From Lichenibacterium dinghuense (GTDB taxonomy: Bacteria; Pseudomonadota; Alphaproteobacteria; Rhizobiales; Beijerinckiaceae): a stretch of 64,000 bases of DNA. Positions 1 through 7,950 of the stretch are shown piece by piece. Under the pieces are notes generated by a model. It had not been told where the DNA came from, did no database searches, and worked only from the letters and a program-made list of their open reading frames with translations. The stretch spans positions 1,550,501-1,614,500 of the forward strand of contig NZ_JAJLMN010000001.1 in NCBI RefSeq assembly GCF_021730615.1. The letters run 5' to 3'. Each line of letters starts with the position of its first letter. The first letter of the stretch is position 1. Both the position numbers and the translations under genes were made by a program.

Positions 1-726
1 GGTGTGCTGGTGCACGCGCACCTTGGAACCCGGCGGGTTGACGATGTAGCGGAGCTGCGAGGACTTGGTGTGGTCGTAGGTGTCGGCGAGCCGCACGTGC
101 GCGAGATAGCCCGCCGTGGCGCGCAGGTTCGCCACCATGTCGGGGCCGTAGAAGAAGGTGTGGGGCGCGATGAAGGAGGCGCGCACTGACCTGGAGTCGA
201 TGGTCCTGATGATGTCGACCGCGGGGGCGATCTCCTCGATCCAGTCCTCCGGATGGGCTTCGAGCGACAGCACGAGCCCTTCCCGCTCCAGGATCGGCAC
301 CAGCACGTCCATGGCGCGGAAGAACTGCCCCTCGCAGGTTTCGGGCCGGTGCAGGCCGCTGCGGTCCGCGAGGCTGCGGTCGGGCGAGCCGCCGCGCCCG
401 AACTCGGATACCAGCATCGGGCATTCCATCTCGACAGCGACCTGGATGGCCCGCTTCCAATTGTCGATCGCCACCTCCCACTCGTCGGGATAGGGGCTCG
501 CCCAGCGGTACATCGGCTGCAGCGTGGCGAGGCCGACGCCGTGGTCCTTGAGGGCGCGTTTGAAGGCCCTGACGCGCTCCGGATACACCTTCGGCCGCGT
601 CCACCACGACAGGAAGTCCGGCCGGGGCGACAGCTCGACGTGGTCGTAGCCGAGCGCGGCGACCTTGCGGCAGGTGTCTTCGAGCGACAGGTGCCGGAAC
701 ATGTGGGGGTCGAGCGTGTGCTTCAC
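1..726 (-). CDS. Sugar phosphate isomerase/epimerase, TIM barrel (partial)
   Basis: The gene runs off the left edge, so only the first 242 or so codons are present. It starts at a GTG with a GGAGC ribosome site about 8 bases upstream, and the product begins VKHTLDPHMFRHLSLEDTC. The phrases GYDHVELSPRP near residue 30 and LSLEAHPEDWIEEIAP near residue 150 fit the xylose-isomerase-like TIM-barrel fold, where Glu and His residues usually bind a divalent metal. It lies 28 bases behind the permease gene as the last gene of the leftward inositol unit, so it probably acts on an inositol-derived or related polyol or ketose. The exact substrate cannot be read from sequence. Confidence 0.85.
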   Translation of the reverse strand, partial: MKHTLDPHMFRHLSLEDTCRKVAALGYDHVELSPRPDFLSWWTRPKVYPERVRAFKRALKDHGVGLATLQPMYRWASPYPDEWEVAIDNWKRAIQVAVEMECPMLVSEFGRGGSPDRSLADRSGLHRPETCEGQFFRAMDVLVPILEREGLVLSLEAHPEDWIEEIAPAVDIIRTIDSRSVRASFIAPHTFFYGPDMVANLRATAGYLAHVRLADTYDHTKSSQLRYIVNPPGSKVRVHQHT

Positions 727-754
727 GGCTCTGCTCCGCTGTGAGGGATCGGGC

Positions 755-1780
755 TCAGGCCTTGCGACGGCGGCTCTGGCGGTACTGGTCGACCACCACG
801 GCCGCCACGATGATGATGCCCTTGACGATGCCCTGCACGTAGGCGTCGATGCCCACGAAGGTGAAGCCCGAGGTCATCACGCCGAGGATCAGCGTGCCGA
901 TCACCGTGCCGGAGATGCGGCCCGAGCCGCCCGACAGCGACACGCCGCCGATCACCGCCGCCGCGATGGCGTCGAGCTCGTAGCCCGTGCCCATCGAGGA
1001 CTGGCCCGAGGCCGCGCGCGCCGCCGTGACGAGGCCGGCCAGCCCCGACAGCACGCCCGCGATCGTGTAGACCACCATGATGTGCCGGCGCACGTCGATG
1101 CCGCTGACCCGCGCGGCCTGCGGGTTGGCGCCGATCGCGTAGGTGAACTTGCCGTAGCGCGTGTAGCGCAGCGCGACGTGGAAGATCATCGCCGTGACCA
1201 GGAAGATGACCACCGGCACGGCGCCCGAGCCGATCCAGGTGTAGTTGTCGGCCAGCATCGAGATGGGCTGGCCGCGGGTGTAGAGCTGCGCCACCGAGCG
1301 GGCCGTCACCATCATGCCGAGCGTGGCGATGAAGGGCGGGATGGCCGTTATCGCGATCAGCGAGCCGTTGATGAGCCCCGCGATGCCGCCGATCACGAGG
1401 CCGCACAGCACCGGCACGACGAAGGGCAGGCCGGTGAGGGCCGGGAACACCGCGCGGGCGTAGCCGGGCTCCTGGGCGAGGCTCGCCGCCACCATGGCCG
1501 ACACCGCCAGCACCGAGCCCGACGACAGGTCGATGCCGCCCGTGATGATGACCTGGGTGACCCCGATGGCGATGAGGCCCACCACCGACACCTGCAGGAT
1601 CATCACCAGCAGGCGCTGCCCGTTGAACAGGAAGCTCTGCCCGCGCACGCCCCAGCCCAGCGCCTCGAAGAACAGCGCGATGCCGATCAGCACCAGCACG
1701 ATGCCCACCTCGTTGGGCAATCGGCGCCGCCCGGCCTTGCGCTCCGCCACCGCGATCGTGTTGGTCAGGGGTTCGGTCAT
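755..1780 (-). CDS. ABC transporter permease, RbsC-like (inositol/sugar)
   Basis: A 341-residue inner-membrane permease of the ribose/inositol type (BPD_transp_2 family) with long hydrophobic segments throughout. The stretch VIITGGIDLSSGSVLA near residue 80 is the typical family signature, and GGVSLSGGSGRISGTVIG near residue 280 is the conserved late loop. The start has a GGAGG site about 6 bases upstream. It follows the RbsA-like ATPase gene by 57 bases, and the binding protein is encoded further upstream in the same unit, so the three form one CUT2 importer. Given the neighbouring iol genes, myo-inositol is the likely substrate (compare the IatP/IatA/IbpA system of Caulobacter). Confidence 0.9.
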   Translation of the reverse strand: MTEPLTNTIAVAERKAGRRRLPNEVGIVLVLIGIALFFEALGWGVRGQSFLFNGQRLLVMILQVSVVGLIAIGVTQVIITGGIDLSSGSVLAVSAMVAASLAQEPGYARAVFPALTGLPFVVPVLCGLVIGGIAGLINGSLIAITAIPPFIATLGMMVTARSVAQLYTRGQPISMLADNYTWIGSGAVPVVIFLVTAMIFHVALRYTRYGKFTYAIGANPQAARVSGIDVRRHIMVVYTIAGVLSGLAGLVTAARAASGQSSMGTGYELDAIAAAVIGGVSLSGGSGRISGTVIGTLILGVMTSGFTFVGIDAYVQGIVKGIIIVAAVVVDQYRQSRRRKA

Positions 1781-1837
1781 GCTGTCCTCCGCGTGTCGGA
1801 GGCTGTAGCCGCCCCCTTCAGTGTGGTCGATCGGGCA

Positions 1838-3376
1838 TCAGGCCGCCGCGAGCCGCATCACCGACACCTGGTCGGCCTCGGCGCGGTCGAGGATGCCGGT
1901 CAGCCGGCCCGCGTGCATCACCGCCACGCGGTCGCTCATGCCCAGCACCTCGGGCAGCTCCGACGAGATCATGATGACCGCCACCCCCTGCCCGGCGAGG
2001 CGCGAGATCAGGCGGTGGATCTCCGCCTTGGCGCCGACGTCGATGCCGCGCGTCGGCTCGTCGAGGATCAGGATCTTGGGGCCCGTCATCAGCCAGCGGC
2101 CGATCAGCACCTTCTGCTGATTGCCGCCGCTGAGGTTCTCGATGCGCTCGTCGAGGTTCGGCGTCTTGACCCGCATGGCGTCCTTCATCCTGCCGCACTC
2201 GGCGTCGACCGCGCCCTGCTGGATGAAGCCGCCCTTGACGTAGCGGTCGGTGAGGACCGCCATCTCCATGTTCTCGCGCACGCTGAGCATGAGGAAGCAG
2301 CCGGTGTCCTTGCGGTCCTCGGTCAGGAGCGCCATGCCGGCCCGCATGCCATCGCGGGGGCTCGCGACCCGGACCGGCACGCCGTCGAGCCGGATCTCGC
2401 CGCCCGTCGCCGGCGTCACGCCGAAGATCGTCTCGGCCACGTTGGTGCGGCCCGAGCCGACGAGGCCCGCGAGGCCCAGGATCTCGCCGCGGCGCAGGTC
2501 GAAGGAGACCCCTTCGAACACCCCGTCGAGCGCGAGGTCTCTCACCGACAGGATCACCTCGCCGATCTTCGCTTCCTCCTTGGGGAACATCTGCGTGATC
2601 TCGCGGCCCACCATCATCTGGATGACTTGGTCGCGGGTGATGTCCCTGGCCGAGCGGGTGGCGATGTAGCGGCCGTCGCGGAAGATCGACACGTCGTCGG
2701 CGATCGTGAAGAGCTCGTTCATCTTGTGCGTGATGTAGACGATGCCCTTCCCCTGTCGGCGCAGGTCGCCGATGATGCGGAACAGGTGGTCCACCTCGCG
2801 GTCGGTCAGGGCCGAGGTCGGCTCGTCCATGATGAGCACGTCGGACTCGTAGGAGACCGCCTTGGCGATCTCGATCATCTGGCGCGTCGCGACCGAATGG
2901 TCGCGCACCTCGGATGCGGGGTCGACATCGATGCCGAGCCGGTCGAACAGGGCGCGGGTGCGCCGGTTCATCTCGCGGTGGTCGACGAAGCCGAAGCGGT
3001 TCAGCGGCTCGCGGCGGATCCAGATGTTCTCCGCCACCGTCATGAAGGGCATCAGGTTGAGCTCCTGATGGATCATGGCGATGCCGGCCTCCAGGGCGTC
3101 GAGCGGAGAGGATATCCGGATCTCGACGCCCTTGAGGCGCAGCGTGCCGGCGTCGGGCTGGTACACGCCGGCGATGATCTTCATCAGCGTCGACTTGCCG
3201 GCGCCGTTCTCGCCCATCAGCGCGTGGACGGTGCCGCGGCGGATGCGCAAGGACACGTCGTCGAGCGCCACGACGCCGGGGAACTCCTTGCGGACGTTGT
3301 CCACCTCGAGCAGGTAGTCGGCGCCCGGGACCGCGCCCGACTCCCGCACCGCCTTGAACGTCGACGGGCTCAGCAT
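1838..3376 (-). CDS. Sugar ABC transporter ATP-binding protein, RbsA-like
   Basis: A 512-residue double-cassette ATPase. The first half has Walker [10 protein letters not shown] and Walker [12 protein letters not shown]. The second half has the usual degenerate loop GLVGSGRTN, the signature LSGGNQQKV and Walker [13 protein letters not shown]. This layout is that of RbsA/MglA/AraG proteins, which power CUT2 importers as a single polypeptide. I chose the ATG at 3376 because an AGGGGGAGG ribosome site lies just upstream; a GTG nine codons earlier (3403) is also open. It is encoded between the dehydrogenase and the permease of the inositol unit. A 285-base gap before it may hold an internal promoter. 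Confidence 0.92.
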   Translation of the reverse strand: MLSPSTFKAVRESGAVPGADYLLEVDNVRKEFPGVVALDDVSLRIRRGTVHALMGENGAGKSTLMKIIAGVYQPDAGTLRLKGVEIRISSPLDALEAGIAMIHQELNLMPFMTVAENIWIRREPLNRFGFVDHREMNRRTRALFDRLGIDVDPASEVRDHSVATRQMIEIAKAVSYESDVLIMDEPTSALTDREVDHLFRIIGDLRRQGKGIVYITHKMNELFTIADDVSIFRDGRYIATRSARDITRDQVIQMMVGREITQMFPKEEAKIGEVILSVRDLALDGVFEGVSFDLRRGEILGLAGLVGSGRTNVAETIFGVTPATGGEIRLDGVPVRVASPRDGMRAGMALLTEDRKDTGCFLMLSVRENMEMAVLTDRYVKGGFIQQGAVDAECGRMKDAMRVKTPNLDERIENLSGGNQQKVLIGRWLMTGPKILILDEPTRGIDVGAKAEIHRLISRLAGQGVAVIMISSELPEVLGMSDRVAVMHAGRLTGILDRAEADQVSVMRLAAA

Positions 3377-3661
3377 CGCGTCGTCCTCCCCCTGGTGATC
3401 CACGTGTCGCCTCTGCCGATGTCCCGCGGGGATGGTCCGCCTGAACCCGTAACAGTTCTGAGCCGTCAGCGGCCGACGCAGGATCGATGATCGTCCCTCG
3501 TCACGCGCTCGAAGGGCGCGTCGACGTGGCCCGGTACCGTGTCGCCCGCGCGCCTCAGCGCCATCTCGGCGAGCCCGTCCGGCCCCGCGCCGAGCGCGGC
3601 GGCCTGCCCGAGACGGTCGCCCGAACCCTCATGATCCCCTCCCCCGCCCGGCGCTCCGCGC

Positions 3662-4666
3662 TCAGCCGTAGATCGTGGGCTTGTCGCGCAGGGTGACGGT
3701 GGCCCAGCCGCCCGACTTCAGCGCGACGAGGCCGGCGTCGGTCGCCACCGTCGCGGCGTAGCCGTCCCAGCTCGAGGGCCCGCGCACCTCGCCCGCCGCA
3801 CAGGCGTCAAGCCATTCCTGCAGCTCGACGTCGTAGGCCCGCATGAAGCGCTCGCGCCAGTCCTCGGGCACGCGGCCGCCGAAGCTGCCGCGGCTCTTCA
3901 CGATCACCGTGTTGCTCTCCGCCATGGTGACGGTGCCGGTCTCGCCGACGATCTCGCCGCGGATGTCATAGCCGTAGTCGATGTTGACCGAGGTCTCGAC
4001 GTTGACGAGGGCGCCCCCGCGCATCCGCAGGATCATCATCAGGGGATCGTGCAGCTCGCCGCCGCGGCTGTTCTGGCGCGGCTTGATCACCAGCGTCTCG
4101 GCGATCTCGTCGTCGAACAGCCAGCGCGCGATGTCGATGTCGTGCACGGCCGTGTCGACGATCGCCATGTCGCTCGTGTAGTGGCCCGGCACGGACGGGT
4201 TGCGGTGGCCGCTCGACATCATCAGCGGCGCGCCGATCTCGCCCGAGTCGATCGTGCGCTTCATGGCGCGGTAGCTGTCGTCGTAGCGGCGCATGAAGCC
4301 GACCTGCACGAGCCGCCGCCCGGCCGCGACCTCGGCCTCGATGATGTTGAGGCAGGCCGCCTCCGTGGTGGCGAGCGGCTTCTCGCAGAACACCGGCTTG
4401 CCGGCCCTGATGGCGGCCACGACGTAGTCCTCGTGGCTCGGCCCCCAGGAGCAGACCAGCACGGCGTCGACGTCCGGATCGGCGATCACCTCCTGCCCGG
4501 TCGCGTGGGCCCTGGCGGAGCCGAGCCCCCCGGCGACCTCGCGGGCGCGGGCCGCGTCCGTGTCGGCCACCGCGACCACCCGGCCCCCGGCCAGCACCTT
4601 GCTGAGGCGGCGGATGTGGTCCTGGCCGATCATGCCGACGCCGATGACCCCGATGCGAACTGTCAT
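3662..4666 (-). CDS. iolG: Inositol 2-dehydrogenase family oxidoreductase (Gfo/Idh/MocA)
   Basis: A 334-residue NAD(P)-dependent dehydrogenase. The Rossmann motif GVIGVGMIGQDH starts at about residue 6, the family motif EKPLATTEAA is near residue 95, and HDIDIARWLFDDE near residue 170 holds the expected catalytic Asp and His. In this setting it should oxidise myo-inositol to 2-keto-myo-inositol (scyllo-inosose), the first catabolic step. Members of the family also oxidise scyllo-inositol and other sugars, so the substrate is inferred from the surrounding iol genes. I placed the start at MTVRIGVIG; the open frame continues upstream into a repeat region that is unlikely to be translated. Confidence 0.88.
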   Translation of the reverse strand: MTVRIGVIGVGMIGQDHIRRLSKVLAGGRVVAVADTDAARAREVAGGLGSARAHATGQEVIADPDVDAVLVCSWGPSHEDYVVAAIRAGKPVFCEKPLATTEAACLNIIEAEVAAGRRLVQVGFMRRYDDSYRAMKRTIDSGEIGAPLMMSSGHRNPSVPGHYTSDMAIVDTAVHDIDIARWLFDDEIAETLVIKPRQNSRGGELHDPLMMILRMRGGALVNVETSVNIDYGYDIRGEIVGETGTVTMAESNTVIVKSRGSFGGRVPEDWRERFMRAYDVELQEWLDACAAGEVRGPSSWDGYAATVATDAGLVALKSGGWATVTLRDKPTIYG

Positions 4667-4689
4667 GAATCCCTGTCCTGTTGAAACGC

Positions 4690-4860
4690 GCTCCCCTTCT
4701 CCCCTCGCGGGAGAAGGTGCCCTGACGAGGTCAGGGCGGATGAGGGGGCCTAGCGCCGTGCTCCATGATGGACCGGGCCAGCGGAGGGGGCTGGGATGAC
4801 CCCTCATCCGACCGGCCTTGCGGCCGGCCGCCTTCTCCCTGAGGGGGAGAAAGGTTCTGC
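4690..4860. repeat. REP-like inverted repeat pair between binding-protein and iolG genes
   Basis: The gap holds several strong hairpins: CCTTCTCCC/GGGAGAAGG at 4695-4717, CCCTGAC/GTCAGGG at 4720-4736, a CCGGCC/GGCCGG stem near 4817-4832 and a CCTTCTCCC/GGGGGAGAAAGG stem near 4832-4855. The two ends resemble one another in opposite orientation, as in dispersed intergenic palindromes of this order. Similar stems recur at 46940-47075 and 49677-49703. It lies inside a transcription unit, so it could slow mRNA decay or partly terminate transcription after the binding-protein gene. Confidence 0.7.
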
Positions 4861-4861
4861 G

Positions 4862-5788
4862 TCACTGAGCGTATTGCTTGTAGTTGTCCTTCGTGACCTT
4901 CTCGAAGGGCACGTCGACGAAGGACGGCACCTTCTCGCCCTTGATGAGCGCCAGCGCCGTGTCGACCGCGCCCTTGCCCTGGCCCTTGGCGTTCTGGAAC
5001 ACCGTCACGTAGAGGTTGCCGTTGGCCACCTCGGCGAGGCCGTCCGCCGTGGCGTCGATGCCGCCGATGCACACGCTCTTCGGGTCGACGCCGGCCTGCT
5101 TCAGCGCCAGGATCGCGCCGATCGCCATCTCGTCGTTGTTGGACGCGACGCCGTCGATCTTGCCGCCCTGGGTGATCCAGTTGTTCATCAGGTCGATGGC
5201 CTTGTTGCGGCCCCACTCGGCCGTCTGCTTCTGCGTGATCTTGATGTCGGGATGCTTGGCCATCACCTCCTCGACGTCGGCGGTGCGGTCGAGCGCGGCG
5301 TTGTTGGAGAGCTGGCCCTCCATGATGACGATGTTGCCCTTGCCCTTGAGGCACTTGGCCAGCTCTTCGGCTTCCAGCGTGCCCGACACCTTCTCGTTCG
5401 AGCCCACGAAGGCGACGTTGCTCGGCAGCGTCTTGTCCTCCGGCTTGCGGTTCACGTAGACGAGCGGGATCTTCGCCGCGACGGCGAGCTGTGTCATCTT
5501 CGGCGTGGCCGAGGTGTCGACCGGGTTGACGATGATGGCGTCGACCTTCTGGGCGATGAAGTTCTGGATCTGGCTGATCTGCTTGCCGGTGTCGTCGCCC
5601 GCGTCCTCGATCTGCAGCGTCACGCCCTTGTCCTTGGCTTCCGCCTGGATCGCGTTGCGCACGCTGGTGAGGAAGTTGTCGTCGAACTTGTCCATCGTGA
5701 CCCCGATGGTGGTGGCCGACGCGCCCCCGGCCAGGCCCGACATCGCCAGCAGCGCCAGCGCCGCCGTCGTCAAGAATCGTCCCCTCAT
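4862..5788 (-). CDS. Periplasmic sugar (inositol) ABC substrate-binding protein
   Basis: A 308-residue exported protein of the Peripla_BP_4 family. It begins with a signal peptide (MRGRFLTTAALALLAMSG, with cleavage likely after the Ala-Ser-Ala around residue 25), followed by TIGVTMDKFDDNF, the typical first strand of ribose/inositol binding proteins. IIVNPVDTSA, VDAII and GIDATADGLAEV match the ribose-binding fold. I chose the ATG at 5788 because GGGAGGAA precedes it; an in-frame codon 12 positions earlier would spoil the signal peptide. It is the binding component for the ATPase and permease encoded at 755-3376. The REP-like hairpins behind it may raise its level relative to the membrane parts. 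Confidence 0.9.
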   Translation of the reverse strand: MRGRFLTTAALALLAMSGLAGGASATTIGVTMDKFDDNFLTSVRNAIQAEAKDKGVTLQIEDAGDDTGKQISQIQNFIAQKVDAIIVNPVDTSATPKMTQLAVAAKIPLVYVNRKPEDKTLPSNVAFVGSNEKVSGTLEAEELAKCLKGKGNIVIMEGQLSNNAALDRTADVEEVMAKHPDIKITQKQTAEWGRNKAIDLMNNWITQGGKIDGVASNNDEMAIGAILALKQAGVDPKSVCIGGIDATADGLAEVANGNLYVTVFQNAKGQGKGAVDTALALIKGEKVPSFVDVPFEKVTKDNYKQYAQ

Positions 5789-5878
5789 CGCGTTCCTCCC
5801 GTGTTCGGCCTTACGAGGCCGCATCGTGACTGCGGGCGCCCTCGTGTCGAGCGCTTCTCGCCAATTTTGCCCAGCTTT

Positions 5879-6703
5879 TCAGCGCGCCGGGATCGCGTCC
5901 GCCTGCCGCACCGCCGCCATGCTGTCCGCGAGCGCGGAGCGGATGTCGGGCGCATTCGACACGCTGTCGGCGAAGGGTTCGAAGGACAGCGGCCCTTCGT
6001 AGCCGCCCGCCGCGAGCGCCCGGATCTGGCCGAGGTTGTCGAGCCGGTCCTCGCCGTCGACGAGGACCCGGTGGGCGTCCTTCATCGCGTCGCGCGGGAT
6101 CGCCGCGTCGACCACGCCGGAGATGTGGACGAGGCCCGTCCGCGCGGGGAAGAGCTCGGCCTCGCCCGCGACGTGGTGGTGGAACGTGTCGTGGACGAGC
6201 TTGAAGGTGCCCGCCTCGCCGACGGCGTCGATGGCCGCGACCGCCTCGCGCTTGAAGCGCAGCGACGATTCCGGAAAGCCGAGCGGCTCGACGAGGCCGG
6301 TGACGCCGGCCCGGCGCAGCAGCGGCGCCAGCGCGGCGAGCGCCTCGCGCAGGCGCCCGAGGCGCTCCGCGTCCCCCGCCCGGTAGGCCGGATCGTTGAG
6401 CGGGCACAGCACCACGCCCGCCGCGCCGCAGGCCGCCGCAGTGTCGATGAGCTTCCTCGCCTCCTCGGCGCGCTCGGGCGTCCACATGTTGAAGGGGTAG
6501 AGCGCGTTGATCGACAGGATCGTCAGGCCCCGCGCCTCGGCCTCGCGCCGCACCGTCTCGGGCGGCGTGCCGTCCGCGATGGCGACGCCCGGCAGCTCGT
6601 TGCGGATCTCGACGCCGGAGACGCCGAGCGAGACGGCGAGGTCGAAGAAGGCCGTCAGGCTCGCCGCGGGCGCGACGCGGTGATTGAGGCCGAAGGCGTT
6701 CAT
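5879..6703 (-). CDS. TIM-barrel isomerase, IolI-like (inosose isomerase family)
   Basis: A 274-residue TIM-barrel protein of the xylose-isomerase-like family, close in length to Bacillus IolI. Metal-binding positions are visible in GVSGVEIRNELP near residue 30, VEPLGFPESSL near residue 145, LVHDTFHHHVAG near residue 180 and LSFEPFADSV near residue 245. IolI interconverts 2-keto-myo-inositol and 1-keto-D-chiro-inositol. It is the first gene of the leftward inositol unit. I prefer the ATG at 6703, with GGGAG upstream, over the GTG at 6715 whose ribosome site would be too close. A candidate IolR operator lies only 17 bases upstream. Function within the family is inferred from context. Confidence 0.82.
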   Translation of the reverse strand: MNAFGLNHRVAPAASLTAFFDLAVSLGVSGVEIRNELPGVAIADGTPPETVRREAEARGLTILSINALYPFNMWTPERAEEARKLIDTAAACGAAGVVLCPLNDPAYRAGDAERLGRLREALAALAPLLRRAGVTGLVEPLGFPESSLRFKREAVAAIDAVGEAGTFKLVHDTFHHHVAGEAELFPARTGLVHISGVVDAAIPRDAMKDAHRVLVDGEDRLDNLGQIRALAAGGYEGPLSFEPFADSVSNAPDIRSALADSMAAVRQADAIPAR

Positions 6704-6719
6704 CGTCTGGCTCACTCCC

Positions 6720-6864
6720 GGAACATGTCATTCTTTTTTGTATTTTTCGGATCATGCATTCCAGATCAGGGGTCGTCAAGCGGTTGTGCGCGGCGGCGGG
6801 AAGTTGCGCCGCGGGGCCTTGCCCGGCCCCGGCCACCGGCGGATCATCGCGGAATGGATGTTCC
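6720..6864. promoter_or_regulatory. Divergent control region with three IolR-like operator sites
   Basis: Between the divergent isomerase and regulator genes lie one exact GGAA-N6-TTCC palindrome (6851-6864) and two single-mismatch copies: GGAA-N6-ATTC at 6720-6733 and GGAT-N6-TTCC at 6749-6762. The spacer between the first two is unusually AT-rich for this genome (tcttttttgtatttttc), as expected of a promoter. GGAA-N6-TTCC is, as I recall, the site reported for the RpiR-type repressor IolR of Sinorhizobium meliloti. The arrangement suggests autoregulation of the regulator and repression of the leftward transport unit. Confidence 0.65.
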
Positions 6865-6906
6865 GCCGCGTGTCCGGCCGGGACGATCGAGGCGGAGCGG
6901 CCCGGC

Positions 6907-7752
6907 ATGGACGATGCGGTGAGGGGTGACGAGGGCGCGCCGGAGACTTTCGTCGCGCTGCGGCAGGCCCTGATCGACCGGCAGCCCCGGCTGCCGAAGC
7001 GCCTGGCCCAGGTGGCGGCCTTCGCCATGGCGAACCCCGACGAGATCGCCTTCGGCACCGCGGCCAGCATCGCGGCGCGGGCCGCCGTGCAGCCCTCGAC
7101 GCTGGTGCGCTTCGCCCAGGCCCTCGGCTACAACGGCTTCTCCGACCTGCAGTCGGTGTTCCGCGAGCGCCTGCGCGACCGCGTGCCGAGCTACGAGGAG
7201 CGGCTGCGCGCCCTGCGGGGCCATTCGGAAGCCGCCCTCAAGGTCGGGATCCTGTTCGAGGGCTTCGCCACCGCGGCCGAGCAGTCCGTGCGGCTCCTGC
7301 GGGACCGGCTGCGGCCCGAGGCGCTCGACGCCGCCGTGTCGCTGCTGGCGCCGGCGGACACGATCTACCTCATCGGCCAGCGCCGCTCCTACCCCGTGAC
7401 GGCCTACCTCAACTACGCCCTCGGCAAGCTCGGCGTGAAGAACGTGCTGGTCGGCTCCGGCTCCGGCAACGACCCCGAGACCCTGTCCTTCGCGACCCCG
7501 GCCGACGCCGCGGTCGCGGTGAGCTTCACGCCCTACGCCTCGGCCACCGTGGACCATGCGCAGCGGGTCGCCGCCGCGGGGACGCCGCTCGTCGTCATCA
7601 CCGACAGCCCGTTCAGCCCGTTGCTGCCGCCCGCCAAGGCGTGGTTCGAGGTCGTCGAGGAGGACTTCGAGGGCTTCCGGCCCATGTCGGCCACCCTCGC
7701 GCTCGCCATGGCGCTGGCGGTCGGGACCGCGGAGCGGCGCGGCGCGCGGTGA
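6907..7752 (+). CDS. iolR: RpiR/MurR-family transcriptional regulator (IolR-like)
   Basis: A 281-residue regulator. The N-terminal HTH_6 domain includes RLAQVAAFAMANPDEIAFG and VQPSTLVRFAQALGYNGFSDLQ at about residues 30-85. The C-terminal SIS domain (about residues 130-270) includes DTIYLIGQRRSYPV and a phosphosugar-binding loop (VLVGSGSGND). RpiR-type IolR proteins repress iol genes until an inositol catabolite is bound. The start ATG at 6907 has GGCGGAG upstream; the frame is open back to 6754, but that stretch overlaps candidate operators. It sits between the two inositol units with matching palindromes on both sides, which supports the IolR role. Confidence 0.88.
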   Translation: MDDAVRGDEGAPETFVALRQALIDRQPRLPKRLAQVAAFAMANPDEIAFGTAASIAARAAVQPSTLVRFAQALGYNGFSDLQSVFRERLRDRVPSYEERLRALRGHSEAALKVGILFEGFATAAEQSVRLLRDRLRPEALDAAVSLLAPADTIYLIGQRRSYPVTAYLNYALGKLGVKNVLVGSGSGNDPETLSFATPADAAVAVSFTPYASATVDHAQRVAAAGTPLVVITDSPFSPLLPPAKAWFEVVEEDFEGFRPMSATLALAMALAVGTAERRGAR

Positions 7753-7774
7753 GCGCGAGCCGGGTGCCGCCAAG

Positions 7775-7820
7775 GGAATGAAAATTCCATATTGACGATC
7801 ATCGGGAACCGGTGTTTCAT
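7775..7820 (+). promoter_or_regulatory. iolC promoter with two IolR-like operators
   Basis: An exact GGAA-N6-TTCC palindrome spans 7775-7788 and a one-mismatch copy (GGAA-N6-TTTC) spans 7805-7818, their starts 30 bases apart. Between and over them lies a sigma-70-like promoter: TTGACG at 7792-7797, a 17-base spacer, and TTTCAT at 7815-7820. The second operator would cover the -10 box. The untranslated leader to iolC would be about 125 bases. Confidence 0.6.
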
Positions 7821-7950
7821 CCTGCCCGTGACCGCGCCGCCACGGCCGAGGCCGCCCGGCGCCGGTCGCGTTCAAGAACGACCGCACCGGGAGGGCGGCC
7901 CCGACGGCCGGCGACGCGCTGGAGCCGGGCCGCGACAGGACCATCGCACC

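Noticed and set aside
665-3490. A 941-codon open frame opposite the ABC transporter genes
   Set aside because: It is the antisense shadow of two clear genes, with Asp/His/Arg/Ala-rich composition typical of GC-rich DNA and no domain.
3404-3661. Possible small gene between iolG and the ATPase gene
   Set aside because: Short frames only, without start signals or protein character; more likely an untranslated or promoter region.
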